A DNA stretch of 64,000 bases from an uncultured Lachnospiraceae bacterium (GCA_910585635.1 CAJUFE010000003.1:103824-167823); one strand, 5' to 3'. Shown: positions 48,378-57,822, numbered from the stretch's first letter. Translations and numbers: made by a program. Notes: generated by a model not told the origin, from the sequence alone.

Positions 48378-49772
48378 ATGAAAAAGAAAATACAGATACC
48401 ACATATTTTTGTTATCCTGGCCGTTATCGCGATGTTTTTTGCAGCGCTCACCTGGATCATGCCTGCAGGGGCCTATGACCGGGTGGCGGATGCCAGTACC
48501 GGGAGGAGCATCGTGGATCCGAACAGCTTTCATTTTCTGGAAAAGACCCCGATGACCCCGGTACAGTTCATCTCTTCTTATACCGCCGGCTTTGAACATG
48601 CTGCCGGGATGATCTTCATGACGTTGGTGGTGGGCGGCACATTTGGCATCATCAATGAATTAGGGATCATCCCCGCCGCACTGGCGGCGGTACTGCGGAA
48701 GTTCCAAAAAAGACAGGAGCTGGCGATCCCCTTTTTGATCCTGGTCCTGGGGCTGTTCGAGTCCTTTATGGGCGCTCCGGAGCTGTGCATGATCTTTTTG
48801 CCTATGATCTTGCCATTGATCTTAGAACTGGGGTTCGATACCATGACCGCCCTGGCGATCGTGATCTGCGGGAACTGCGTGGGCTACAGTACAGGGATGG
48901 GGAACCCCTTCACCACGATCATCGGGCAGAAGATCTGCCAGCTGCCCTTATATTCCGGCATGTGGTTTAGGGCGGTCTGTTTTGGGGTTTTTTATCTCAT
49001 CACGGTCTGGTATATCCTGCGCTATGCGAAAAAGGTCAAAAAGACGCCGTCCAGCAGCTTTACCTATGAGGCGGACTTAGAGCGCAGGGAGTCCAGGATA
49101 GGGCTGGATATGGAGACCAAGCTTTCCAGGGAAGGAAAGCTGGCCTGTGTGTATATCGTCGTCTGCTTTTTCTTCAATATCTTCGGCGTGGTCCGTCTGG
49201 GCTGGGATATCGCCCAGATGACCGGCCTGTTCCTGGTGATGAGTGTGGGCACCGGTCTTTTGGCAGGCTATACGCTCACCAAGACCTGCCAGGTATTTAT
49301 GAAAGGGGCAAAGGATATCCTCCAGGGCGCTCTGGTCATGTGCTTTGCGCGGACCATCGCGGTCATCATGACGAACAGCAATACCCTGGACGTGTTCGTC
49401 TACGGGATATCCAAGCTGGCCGGCGCTTTCCCGCCGGCGTTGGCGATCATCGGGATCTTCCTGGCGGCGTTGCTGATCAATTTCCCGATCAACAGCGGCT
49501 CAGGGCAGATGACCGCAACCATGCCGCTCATGTCCCCCTTAGCCGATATCCTGCATGTATCCAAGCAGGGGGCTGTCCTGGCGACACAGTTCGGGGACGG
49601 CTGGTCCAACACCATGTATCCCACCAATGCGTCCTACATGGCGACGATCGCGGTGGCCAAGGTAGATTGGTTCGACTGGCTGCGGTTCCAGTTCCCCCTG
49701 CACGCCATCTGGACGGTGGTGAGCATCCTCTTATTGATCGTGGCCCAGCTGATCGGGCTGGGACCGTTTTGA
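48378..49772 (+). CDS. YfcC-family carrier (DcuC/ArsB-like fold)
   Basis: This 464-residue protein starts at ATG 48378 and has about 12 spans with the two re-entrant hairpin motifs of the family (GAPELCMIFLP and NFPINSGSGQMTATMPLMSP). YfcC proteins are predicted to move dicarboxylates, peptides or basic amino acids. It is 15 bp after the MFS gene and probably co-transcribed. A TTG four codons upstream could also start it. Confidence 0.85.
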   Translation: MKKKIQIPHIFVILAVIAMFFAALTWIMPAGAYDRVADASTGRSIVDPNSFHFLEKTPMTPVQFISSYTAGFEHAAGMIFMTLVVGGTFGIINELGIIPAALAAVLRKFQKRQELAIPFLILVLGLFESFMGAPELCMIFLPMILPLILELGFDTMTALAIVICGNCVGYSTGMGNPFTTIIGQKICQLPLYSGMWFRAVCFGVFYLITVWYILRYAKKVKKTPSSSFTYEADLERRESRIGLDMETKLSREGKLACVYIVVCFFFNIFGVVRLGWDIAQMTGLFLVMSVGTGLLAGYTLTKTCQVFMKGAKDILQGALVMCFARTIAVIMTNSNTLDVFVYGISKLAGAFPPALAIIGIFLAALLINFPINSGSGQMTATMPLMSPLADILHVSKQGAVLATQFGDGWSNTMYPTNASYMATIAVAKVDWFDWLRFQFPLHAIWTVVSILLLIVAQLIGLGPF

Positions 49773-49934
49773 TCCGGAGAGGATGCATGGCCGGATCGGT
49801 GTGGGGTGATGGAGCGGTCACACAAGATATGTAACAGAGAGAGGTTTGTGAGCACTCTCGCAGACCCGCCAGCCTGGCAGCGGACGTGCTGCCGCACATG
49901 AAGATCTGGCGGATAGAGGTTTTCTGCAAGTGCT

Positions 49935-50001
49935 CTAGTGTACTGTCTCGTTCACTTTCAGACAAGTCATTTGTCGAAATGTGAACAAGACAGCACGCTA
50001 G
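49935..50001. repeat. Long near-perfect hairpin before the MalY-like gene
   Basis: Arms of 21 bp (49935-49955 and 49981-50001) pair with two mismatches and one wobble, and enclose an inner GACAA/TTGTC stem. The structure ends 19 bp before the next start codon. No T-tract follows. It could be a remnant of a miniature inverted-repeat element or a translational control hairpin. Confidence 0.75.
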
Positions 50002-50020
50002 ATAAAGAACGGAGGATAAG

Positions 50021-51196
50021 ATGCAGATCCATGATTTTGATGAGCCGGTGGACCGGATCGGCACGGATTCGTATAAATGGGACCATGAAGGCGAGGGCGG
50101 GAAGTATATCCCCCTGGGAGTGGCGGATACGGACTTTCGGGCTCCCCGGGAAGCCATCCAGGCTGTGCAAAAGGTGGTGGACTTTGGCGTATATGGTTAT
50201 GGAGAGTACCCACGGGAACGTTTTACAGAGGCTGTCAGCGGCTGGTATCAGAAGCGGTATGGGCTCACCGTGGAGAAGGGATGGATCCGACATTCCCAGG
50301 GCCTGATGACCGGCGCGCTGTGGATGATCCTCAATGCCTATACCAGGCCGGGGGATAAGATCCTGCTCCAGCCCCCGGTCTACAATACATTTGGCATAGT
50401 GATCCAGGGGGCCGGACGTTTTGTGGCTAACAATGACCTGATCCTGGAGGACGGCCGCTACAGGATCGACTTTGAGGATCTGGAGAGGAAGACCGCCGAT
50501 CCGAGAGTGCGGATCCTCCTGGTATGTAACCCCCACAATCCGGTGGGCCGGGTGTGGACCAGGGAAGAGCTGACCCGGATGGCCCAGATCTGTAAGAAGA
50601 ACGATACCTTGGTCGTCAGCGATGAGATCCACGGCGATATCGTATATGGCGATCATGTGCATACGCCTTATTTTTCCATTTCCCAGGAGGTCCTGGACCA
50701 TGTGGTGGTCATGGGATCCCCCAGCAAGACCTTTAACCTGGCCTGTATGTATTCCGCCTATGTGCTGATCCCTAACAAGGCATTAAGGGACCAGTACGAT
50801 GTGGTCTATGAGGACTATCATTTTGATTACAATTATCTGGGGATCGAAGCATTGATCGCCTGCTACAATGAGTGCGCGTACTATGTGGACCAGCAGAACG
50901 CCTACTTCCAGAAGAACATCCAGATGGTCAAGGACTTTATCGCAGAGACCATGCCGGAGGTGAAGGTGATCGAGCCGGAGGGGACCTATCTGCTGTGGAT
51001 CGACTTCCGGGCGTGGGGTATGGACCAGGAGGCGCTGATCCAAATGTTCATGGATGCCGGGGTGCGGTTGAACAGCGGCGCCAGCTACGGCTCTCCGGGG
51101 GTGGGGTTCGTCCGGCTGAACGTGGCGACCCAGACTGCGGTGTTAAAGAAGGCGCTGGAAAGGATGGGGGAGGCTTATCGGGCGCGGGGACTTTAA
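50021..51196 (+). CDS. MalY/PatB-type aminotransferase (cystathionine beta-lyase)
   Basis: This 391-residue fold-type I PLP enzyme has the catalytic Lys236 in GSPSKTFNLA, CNPHNPVGRVW (residues 168-178), and SDEIHGDIVY with the PLP-ring aspartate. It would cleave cystathionine or similar C-S bonds to an amine, pyruvate and a thiol; MalY in E. coli also interferes with a regulator. A strong ACGGAGG site precedes the ATG. The link to the carrier operon is only positional. Confidence 0.9.
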   Translation: MQIHDFDEPVDRIGTDSYKWDHEGEGGKYIPLGVADTDFRAPREAIQAVQKVVDFGVYGYGEYPRERFTEAVSGWYQKRYGLTVEKGWIRHSQGLMTGALWMILNAYTRPGDKILLQPPVYNTFGIVIQGAGRFVANNDLILEDGRYRIDFEDLERKTADPRVRILLVCNPHNPVGRVWTREELTRMAQICKKNDTLVVSDEIHGDIVYGDHVHTPYFSISQEVLDHVVVMGSPSKTFNLACMYSAYVLIPNKALRDQYDVVYEDYHFDYNYLGIEALIACYNECAYYVDQQNAYFQKNIQMVKDFIAETMPEVKVIEPEGTYLLWIDFRAWGMDQEALIQMFMDAGVRLNSGASYGSPGVGFVRLNVATQTAVLKKALERMGEAYRARGL

Positions 51197-51288
51197 AAGA
51201 TCTGATCTCAAGTTCAAAAAAGCAGATTTTTCCTCTCTTTTGTGGTATAGTCATAGAAAGGGGTGGATCCTCTGCTGTAGGTTGTTTA

Positions 51289-51320
51289 GAAGAGGCAGGC
51301 CGCAGATGGCCTGTCTCTTC
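51289..51320. other. Strong hairpin in the butyrate kinase remnant region
   Basis: GAAGAGGCAGGCC pairs with GGCCTGTCTCTTC around a six-base loop with one mismatch. No T-tract follows, so termination is doubtful. Confidence 0.5.
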
Positions 51321-51343
51321 TGTGTGATGGACGGAAAAGGAGG

Positions 51344-51565
51344 GTGCTCAAGGGCAAGGTGGACGGGATCCTCCTCACCGGCGGCCTGCTGCGGTTTCCG
51401 GATGTGGCAGATCAGATCCGGGAGCGCTGCGGGTGGATCGCGCCGGTGACGGTCTACGTGGGTGAATGTGAGCAGGAAGCCATGGCAGCAGGAGCGCTGC
51501 GGGTGCTCCGCGGGGAGGAGGAGGCCAAGACCTATCCGGGAAGACCGGTATGGAAAGGGTTCTGA
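51344..51565 (+). pseudogene. C-terminal remnant of butyrate kinase
   Basis: The 73 codons read MLKGKVDGILLTGGLLRFPD ... WIAPVTVYVGECEQEAMAAG ... ALRVLRGEEEAKTY. This is the C-terminal fifth of butyrate kinase (pattern DAILLTGG, SxIAPVxVYPGEDE, LRVLxGEEEAK). The upstream 280 residues, including the ATP-binding parts, are absent, and the GTG directly touches the AGGAGG, so it is not a working gene. Confidence 0.75.
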
Positions 51566-51665
51566 TCGGCTGGCGGTCCAACTAAGGCGGCTGATCCCGC
51601 CCGGCGCCAGTGTGCCCCCAGCACCAGTGCGCCCCAGCGACCGATCTCATCCGGCGGCAGGAGGA

Positions 51666-52346
51666 TCAAGACTCCTCCAGCAGCCGCATCCCCGCCGTTT
51701 CCGTGACCGGGAGGGAGAAGACGATGGCCTTGGCCTCTGTGGCGAGCCCGGCCTTATCCATGATCGCCCGCATGATGGCGTTCTTCCCCTCCCGTTTGGT
51801 CACCATGAAGATCATCTCTTTTTCCGCCGCGATGGAGACTCCCAGGAAGCGCTCCGCCTGCTCCGTACCGGTGCCCTTGGCGTGGATGACCGTGCCGCCG
51901 GGGGCATCCGCTGCCCTGGCCGCGTCCATGATCATATCGGAATAGCCCTGGTCGGCGATCACCACCAGGAGTTCATATCTTGTATCCTTCAAAGTACTTT
52001 CCTCCTCCTTCTTAAAGCTCCATCCTTCTGTGAGGAACTGGAGCTGTTTTTTTCCGCCTATGCTGCTTAAAGGAACGATAAAGGCGATCCCGGTGCCGGG
52101 GATGTCGATCTTCATCTGTTTCTGCAGCCCTTGTTTCACGATCTTCCACTCACTGCCGGTCACGAAGGCGAAGAGGACCGCCTTTTCTGCCGCCTCTAAG
52201 CCGAAGGAGTCTAAGATCTCGGAGGTGGTGGTCCCACGCCCGAAGGTGATCAGGGTCATGGTGATCTGATGTTCTTTGTAAAAAGCCAGGAAGCGGCGTG
52301 TCTGGTTCCGGTCGCTGATGGTCACCAGCATATATATCATGTCCAT
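51666..52346 (-). CDS. Tandem P-II-like signalling protein
   Basis: This 226-residue protein appears to be two P-II-type ferredoxin-like domains joined end to end. The C-terminal one (about 122-220) is clearer: YELLVVIADQGYSDMIMDAA, then GGTVIHAKGTG, then KEMIFMVTKREGKNAIMRAI. The usual uridylylation tyrosine loop is not recognised. It lies 102 bp downstream of a DUF1538 membrane protein, a pairing known in Firmicutes, and probably regulates that protein. Confidence 0.75.
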   Translation of the reverse strand: MDMIYMLVTISDRNQTRRFLAFYKEHQITMTLITFGRGTTTSEILDSFGLEAAEKAVLFAFVTGSEWKIVKQGLQKQMKIDIPGTGIAFIVPLSSIGGKKQLQFLTEGWSFKKEEESTLKDTRYELLVVIADQGYSDMIMDAARAADAPGGTVIHAKGTGTEQAERFLGVSIAAEKEMIFMVTKREGKNAIMRAIMDKAGLATEAKAIVFSLPVTETAGMRLLEES

Positions 52347-52448
52347 AAATACCTCTCGATCTGTTTTTTGTAGGTGGCTACGGGCAGTGGACCTTCAGGA
52401 GATCTGAGGGTCCACAACAGGTGCGTTGCCGGACGTATGGAGGCTCGC

Positions 52449-53528
52449 CTACAGCTCGATGATCGCGTCGTCGCTCAGCAGGTCATAGGCCATAGCAGGC
52501 GTCCCGGCCGACGCGCTCCGCTTTCTGTACGCCTCCCTGAGCCGTGTAGCCAGGCCCATCACCTGGATGGTGATCAGAGGGGTCATGGCCACCATGGCCA
52601 CCACGCCGAAGGCATCGGTGACCAGGTTCCCGCCAAGGGCCGTGCAGGCCCCCTGGGCTAAGGGGAGCAAGAACGCGGCGGTCATAGGGCCGGAGGCCAC
52701 GCCGCCGGAGTCGAAGGCGATGGCTGTATAGATCCGGGGTACGAAGAAAGAGGTGAACAGTGCGATCCCATACCCAGGGACTAAGAACCAGAGGATGGAG
52801 ATCCCGGTCAGCACCCGCACCATGGAGGCCCCTAAGGACAGAGAGACGCTGATGGACAGACCGATGCTCATAGCCCTTGCGGAGATCGCGCCGTCGGTGA
52901 TCTCTTCAACCTGTTTATTGAGCACATAGACGGCAGGCTCTGCTTTGACGATGAAATAGCCTATCACGATGGCGATGGGGATCAGGACCTCCGGGTGGGA
53001 GCGGCTGGCCAGCACCTGCCCTAAGTAGTTCCCGGCAGGCATAAAGCCCACATTAGCCCCGGTAAGGAACAGCACCAGTCCCACATAGGTGTAGGCCAGC
53101 CCCACTAAGATCTTGGTCAGCTTCCGCTTAGAAAGATGCAGGGCGATCAGCTGAAAGACCATGAAGAATAGGAAGATCGGGAGCAGAGACAGGGAGATCT
53201 CCTTCATATAGGTGGGGAGGCTGGAGACAAATGTCCCCCACAGCTGGACAGAATCCTCCGCCTCTAAAAGGACGGTCCCGGCCTCGGTCCCATTCTGTGG
53301 CGCATAGATCATGCCTAAGATCATAACGGCCAGGATCATCACCGCTCCGATGAGGAAGCACAGGAGGATGCTGGGGGAGATGGGGGCGATAGAAAAGCAC
53401 AAGAGCAAAACGATACAGATGATCGGCAGGACCGCCTGGAGGGCTTCCTGCCATTTTTCAGCTAGTTTTTTTCGGATCCGCAAGGGGGCAACATCCTTTC
53501 TCGATGAGACGCGGTGGGCGAGGGACAT
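52449..53528 (-). CDS. DUF1538 membrane protein, shortened form
   Basis: The product has 359 residues from ATG 53528 (or 365 from 53546, which lacks a ribosome site). Relatives are usually about 500 residues with two repeats. Here the second repeat is complete (AFDSGGVASGPMTAAFLLP and DAFGVVAMVAMTPLITIQVMG), but the first stops after its initial spans (EALQAVLPIICIVLLL ... FLIGAVMILAVMILGM), suggesting an internal deletion. Function is not established; ion or metabolite transport is likely from the topology. Confidence 0.75.
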   Translation of the reverse strand: MSLAHRVSSRKDVAPLRIRKKLAEKWQEALQAVLPIICIVLLLCFSIAPISPSILLCFLIGAVMILAVMILGMIYAPQNGTEAGTVLLEAEDSVQLWGTFVSSLPTYMKEISLSLLPIFLFFMVFQLIALHLSKRKLTKILVGLAYTYVGLVLFLTGANVGFMPAGNYLGQVLASRSHPEVLIPIAIVIGYFIVKAEPAVYVLNKQVEEITDGAISARAMSIGLSISVSLSLGASMVRVLTGISILWFLVPGYGIALFTSFFVPRIYTAIAFDSGGVASGPMTAAFLLPLAQGACTALGGNLVTDAFGVVAMVAMTPLITIQVMGLATRLREAYRKRSASAGTPAMAYDLLSDDAIIEL

Positions 53529-53631
53529 ATAGATATATCCTACCATAGGAAGGGGTGGGGGGAGGGTTAAGAAAGTGTTCAGAAATATGTCGATCGATGT
53601 GATAGCTCTTGTTGTATGACTATAGCGATAA

Positions 53632-53684
53632 ATATGAGAAAATATCTCATATATCGTTTACAAAAATAGAAAAAAGAGTATAAT
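53632..53684 (+). promoter_or_regulatory. Promoter and palindrome before the RloA-like gene
   Basis: TTTACA (53657-53662) and TATAAT (53679-53684) are 16 bp apart. Directly upstream, ATATGAGA (53632-53639) and TCTCATAT (53645-53652) form a perfect 8-bp inverted repeat that may be an operator. Confidence 0.65.
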
Positions 53685-53719
53685 AGATATTGGAAAAAAC
53701 ATAAATTGGAGGGAAAAAG

Positions 53720-54946
53720 ATGCTGTGCCAATTTACAGTGAGAAATTATAAAAGCATTCGGGATGAAATGACTTTTGATATGCAGGCGGCTGCTATTTCT
53801 GAACATGAAGATCATGTGATCAATGATAAAGATGGGGGCTCGTTCTTACCGATCTCTGCAATATATGGGCCGAATGGAGGTGGAAAATCAAACGTATTGG
53901 AGGCAATGCATATGTTGGCTTCAAAAGTACTTCGCCCATTATACGCAACTGGTGATAGGGAGGAACGGTTATTTCTCCAGAAAAGGCTGCTCATCGAACC
54001 TTTTGCGTTTTCGAAAGAAACGAAAAGCCGCCCCACAGAGTTCGAGATCTTTTTCCGCACAGAGAACGCAGAATATCGATATAAACTCCATGTAATGAAG
54101 GATGTAGTACATTATGAAAGCCTGGACCGTGTGAAATTGGACACAGGGCGACGTTCAGCGCTTTTCGAACGAGATACAGAAGAGATCTCTTTAAAAGGAG
54201 TGTTTTCGAAGTTGAAAGCCAGTAAGGACATGTCTGCAACATTACCGCTGCTGTCCTATCTTGGTATCACTTACAAAAAAAATGAGGTTGTAAAAGATGT
54301 TCTGGAGTGGTTTGAATATGGGATCGGTTTTTTAAATTATGGTGATCCGATCGAAGAACTTCGTATGGCCGTATCAAGCTCAGAAGATGTGAAGCAGCTA
54401 ATGCTTGGCATGATACAGGAAATGGATCTGGATATCGTGGATTTCCGCGTAGTTGAAGATGAGAATGACAGGATCGATGTGTATACAAAGCATCTGGTGG
54501 ATGGCTATGAGGCGGAATTAAATCTAATGGAAGAATCCAGCGGGACAAAGAAATTATTCGGTTTAATGCCGTTTATCGCCGGATGTTTACTTAAAGGAAC
54601 TGTTTTGGTCATTGATGAACTGGACGCTAAGATACATCCTATCTTGCTACGCCATATCATCAAGATGTTTAACGATATGTGTATCAATAAAAAGAAAGCA
54701 CAATTGATCTTCACATCCCATGACCTATCAACAATGAACAATGAAGTGTTCCGCAGGGATGAGATCTGGTTCGTGGCAAAAGGTAATGCCCAAAACTCTA
54801 AATTGTATTCATTGGTGGAATTTAAGAATGAAAAAGGCGGAACGGTCCGCAAAGATGCCAAATTTGATAAGCAATATCTAGAAGGAAAATATGGCGCGGA
54901 TCCATATCTCAAGAAGATCATAGACTGGGGGAAGGTCAATGCCTAA
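53720..54946 (+). CDS. RloA-like AAA15 ATPase (AbiL/RloAB defence)
   Basis: This 408-residue ABC/SMC-type ATPase has Walker A GPNGGGKS (residues 50-57), the signature-like NLMEESSGTKKLF near 270, Walker B TVLVIDELDAKIHP, and the switch IFTSHD. With the following gene it forms the RloA-RloB pair, related to AbiL abortive infection and in layout to OLD nucleases and PARIS. The ATPase would sense phage and license the TOPRIM partner. The two genes overlap by 8 bp. Low G+C content suggests acquisition. Confidence 0.88.
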   Translation: MLCQFTVRNYKSIRDEMTFDMQAAAISEHEDHVINDKDGGSFLPISAIYGPNGGGKSNVLEAMHMLASKVLRPLYATGDREERLFLQKRLLIEPFAFSKETKSRPTEFEIFFRTENAEYRYKLHVMKDVVHYESLDRVKLDTGRRSALFERDTEEISLKGVFSKLKASKDMSATLPLLSYLGITYKKNEVVKDVLEWFEYGIGFLNYGDPIEELRMAVSSSEDVKQLMLGMIQEMDLDIVDFRVVEDENDRIDVYTKHLVDGYEAELNLMEESSGTKKLFGLMPFIAGCLLKGTVLVIDELDAKIHPILLRHIIKMFNDMCINKKKAQLIFTSHDLSTMNNEVFRRDEIWFVAKGNAQNSKLYSLVEFKNEKGGTVRKDAKFDKQYLEGKYGADPYLKKIIDWGKVNA

Positions 54947-55658
54947 AAAAGCCGGAATGGAGAGATGGAAAAAGAAACGCCGCCAGGAGTACCTGGAAAT
55001 GAAACAGTACAGATATTATATTTTTTGCGAAGGGCAGCAGACAGAGCCTTTATATTTCACAGGTTTCAAAAAGCTGATCGAAGATGATCCGATCTATAAG
55101 GATATGGTTTTGATCGAGATAGAACCCTGTCAGGCAGAAACGATGCGGGTGATCGGAATGGCGGAAAGGTATGTAAAGAAGAACAGGATCCAAAAGGGGC
55201 AGATCTGGTGCGTCTATGATAAAGATAGCTTTCCGGCAGATGATTTTAACGGTGTTGTTGATCGGGCAGAGCAGTTAAATAAAGAAGACCCTCAACTTCA
55301 ATACCATACAGCATGGAGTAATGAATGTATCGAGTTCTGGTTCCTCCTGCACTTTGCGTATTATACAGCGGATAACCACCGGAGAGAATATATAGCATTC
55401 TTGGATGATCAGTTCAAGGGGCTGGGGATCGGAAGATATCAGAAAAATATGAAAGATATTTTTGATATCCTGATGTATGAAGGGAGCCCAAAGCTGGCGA
55501 TCCGATATGCCAGACGTATAATAAACAATGGTAAAAGTAAGACACCGGCAGAGATCGCGCCGGGGACCAGGGTGTATGAGTTGGTGGAAGAGCTGGTCAA
55601 GTATCTGCCAGAGGATGCTGCACAGAGATTTAAAGAGATCCGCGATCAAAATAGGTAG
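54939..55658 (+). CDS. RloB-like TOPRIM protein (AbiL/RloAB defence)
   Basis: This 239-residue partner of the ATPase has a TOPRIM-like core: a hydrophobic strand then the acidic Glu31 in FCEGQQTEP, and a DxD pair at Asp94 and Asp96 (VYDKDSF). The RloB signature NECIEFWFLLHF follows near residue 127. The C-terminal part is helical. These residues would bind metal for nucleic acid cleavage. The start ATGCC overlaps the end of the ATPase gene, so the two are translated together. Confidence 0.87.
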   Translation: MPKKAGMERWKKKRRQEYLEMKQYRYYIFCEGQQTEPLYFTGFKKLIEDDPIYKDMVLIEIEPCQAETMRVIGMAERYVKKNRIQKGQIWCVYDKDSFPADDFNGVVDRAEQLNKEDPQLQYHTAWSNECIEFWFLLHFAYYTADNHRREYIAFLDDQFKGLGIGRYQKNMKDIFDILMYEGSPKLAIRYARRIINNGKSKTPAEIAPGTRVYELVEELVKYLPEDAAQRFKEIRDQNR

Positions 55659-55682
55659 CATGAAAAGGAGAGCGAGGTAGAT

Positions 55683-56486
55683 ATGAAAGCAAAGATCGTG
55701 CGTGATATTGTTTCTTTATGTTTTGCAGCCATACTTGTGCTATCATTGACCGGCTGCGATCCAACAGCCGGCGCGACAGAATATGAAGTGATCTATCCGT
55801 CCGGCTATAGCAGGGATCCCTATGCTTATGATGAAAGGTCCCCCATTGAGGGAAGTTCTTGTTATCTTCAGTGGGAGGAGGCGGATGACTACAAGAAAAC
55901 CTATGACTACGATATACAGCTCCTGGACGAGAAGGGTTCTGTATTATATGGATATCCCGATGTGGGGAGCAAAGCTATGCGTGGGATCATGCAGGAAGAT
56001 GGTAAAGCCTGGGTCTGCGCGGAGCATTGGACGGCTCCGCACCACAATGGTTATGTGGAAGGCGGGCTGAAAGAAAGCGATCTGCTCTTGATCGATCTGG
56101 ATGGTGGCGAGATCCTGTTCCAGGACAGGGCGGGAGAAGATGAATTTTACATCACCTCAAATGGGACACGATGCTATTTCTATCTTCCAGGAAAAGAAGA
56201 AAGGGAAAAGCTATTTGGACTGATAAAGATCCCTGCGGAAAATGCTGTGATCTATTACCGGGATACTTCAGATTGGGCGCAGGAACACATGGTCTACACG
56301 TTTGACTATGTGACAGAGCCTGCTATTGATACAAGTGACGGGGTTTTAACACGTATCCGATTTTATCTATCGGAAGACCAGCTTAAAGTGGCATGGACAT
56401 CGTATGAAGCGGTCGGGAATGGACATTGGGAGTATCTGGAGAAAAAGGCTTATGAGATCAAACTTGCCGAAAATGCTTTTCAGTGA
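55683..56486 (+). CDS. Predicted lipoprotein of unknown function
   Basis: This 267-residue protein has a signal peptide ending in the lipobox LTGC with Cys25. The mature part is acidic with many tyrosines and is predicted to be beta-rich (SCYLQWEEADDYKKTYDYDI, DLLLIDLDGGEILFQDRAGE). I do not recognise the family. It lies 24 bp after rloB with its own AAAGGAGAG site, so it might be co-transcribed with the defence pair. Confidence 0.7.
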   Translation: MKAKIVRDIVSLCFAAILVLSLTGCDPTAGATEYEVIYPSGYSRDPYAYDERSPIEGSSCYLQWEEADDYKKTYDYDIQLLDEKGSVLYGYPDVGSKAMRGIMQEDGKAWVCAEHWTAPHHNGYVEGGLKESDLLLIDLDGGEILFQDRAGEDEFYITSNGTRCYFYLPGKEEREKLFGLIKIPAENAVIYYRDTSDWAQEHMVYTFDYVTEPAIDTSDGVLTRIRFYLSEDQLKVAWTSYEAVGNGHWEYLEKKAYEIKLAENAFQ

Positions 56487-56670
56487 GCCAAAAGCGCGGA
56501 CGAGGCAGCCCATTTGAAAATGATCTGAAACAGGGCGTTAAAACAGATCTGAGCATGGGCGTACCTAGAAAAGGTTGCAGGAACAGAACGGATATCCTAA
56601 AGAGCAGACCAAAAACGCAGGCAGAGCACTGTGATATATAGGATTTAAGGAACCACCAGAGGAGAGGGAT

Positions 56671-57204
56671 ATGAAAAGACCCATGGATGATATTGCAAAC
56701 TGGCGTTTGCAGCAAGAGAATAGATCAAAGCCATTTCCGTATGTTTTCCCACAGATGCCGCCCCGGTTCCGGCGATGCTGTGCCTTTGCGAGAGCGGTAT
56801 TTCTGATACAATGGGGATGCTTTGCTGTATTTGGCATTTGCAGTATGGTGCTGTTCATTCCCGTAGTTATTTTGGACAAAAATACGGAGATGCGTGCTAT
56901 CATAGAGAACAGACCGTTCCTGGCGTTTTTCATTGTGGCGGCTGTGATATCATTACTCCTGTTTTTTGTAGCTATCCCGCTTGGATACACCCCCAGACTT
57001 TTTTGGCGATGCCCTTGCTGCGGGTATCCATTTCCGTATTATGTTCCGATACGAGGGGGCAAACTGAAAGAAAAGGAATGTTTGCGGAATATAGAGGGAC
57101 AACATATCCGATATGCGAGATCAAGAACCTGCCCGCTGATCATTCCATCTGCCTGCCCGGAGTGCGGGTGCAGATTTTCTGATATGGCAGATGATCTATG
57201 GTGA
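56671..57204 (+). CDS. Membrane protein with cysteine-rich C-terminal domain
   Basis: This 177-residue protein has two hydrophobic spans (about 45-70 and 85-108) and then two zinc-ribbon-like cysteine pairs, CPCC near 115 and CPECGC near 163. An AGAGGAGAG site precedes the ATG. The family is not recognised. The preceding 180 bp show no other gene. Confidence 0.65.
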   Translation: MKRPMDDIANWRLQQENRSKPFPYVFPQMPPRFRRCCAFARAVFLIQWGCFAVFGICSMVLFIPVVILDKNTEMRAIIENRPFLAFFIVAAVISLLLFFVAIPLGYTPRLFWRCPCCGYPFPYYVPIRGGKLKEKECLRNIEGQHIRYARSRTCPLIIPSACPECGCRFSDMADDLW

Positions 57205-57364
57205 TCATGACTATGTTAAGTGTCCATATTTACTTATCGTAAAGAAATCTTTTATTTTATCGGAAAAGGGGATATGGATATAAAAATGGGATAAAAGAGC
57301 TGGATGATGAGCAGCATTAACGCTCGGAGAGATCCAGAAAGATCAGTTAGGAGGAATGGTTGTC

Positions 57365-57766
57365 ATGACAATTAGGACAATGAATATCGAAGATCATGAA
57401 AAAATATATGATCTGTGGATACATACGGAAGGCATGGGATTAAATACAACAGATGATCCAAAGGATGGGTTCGTCAAATATTTATTGCGAAATCCTAACA
57501 CATGCTTTGTTGCTGAGGACAACGGACAGATCATAGGTGTTATTATGAGTGGACATGACGGGCGCAGAGGCTTTATCCATCATACTACTGTCAAAAAAGG
57601 ATACAGAGGGCAGGGGATCGGAAAAAAGCTGGTTGGATCTGCGATGAAAGCTTTGGAAGCCGAGGGCATACATAAAGTGGCATTGGTGGCATTTGAGAAA
57701 AATGTATCAGGTAATGCTTTTTGGGAAAAGGTTGGATCTATAGTAAGGGATGATCTGGTTTATTGA
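57365..57766 (+). CDS. GNAT-family acetyltransferase
   Basis: This 133-residue protein is a single GNAT domain (start MTIRTMNIEDH, acetyl-CoA loop RGQGIGKKLV near residue 80). ATG 57365 is better spaced from AGGAGG than ATG 57356. The fold resembles small acetyltransferases of the YhbS/RimI kind; the substrate is unknown. Two more GNAT genes follow. Confidence 0.85.
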   Translation: MTIRTMNIEDHEKIYDLWIHTEGMGLNTTDDPKDGFVKYLLRNPNTCFVAEDNGQIIGVIMSGHDGRRGFIHHTTVKKGYRGQGIGKKLVGSAMKALEAEGIHKVALVAFEKNVSGNAFWEKVGSIVRDDLVY

Positions 57767-57822
57767 AATAAAAATATACATCAACTTAAAAGCATTGATC
57801 TAATTTAATACGGGGGCTGTAT

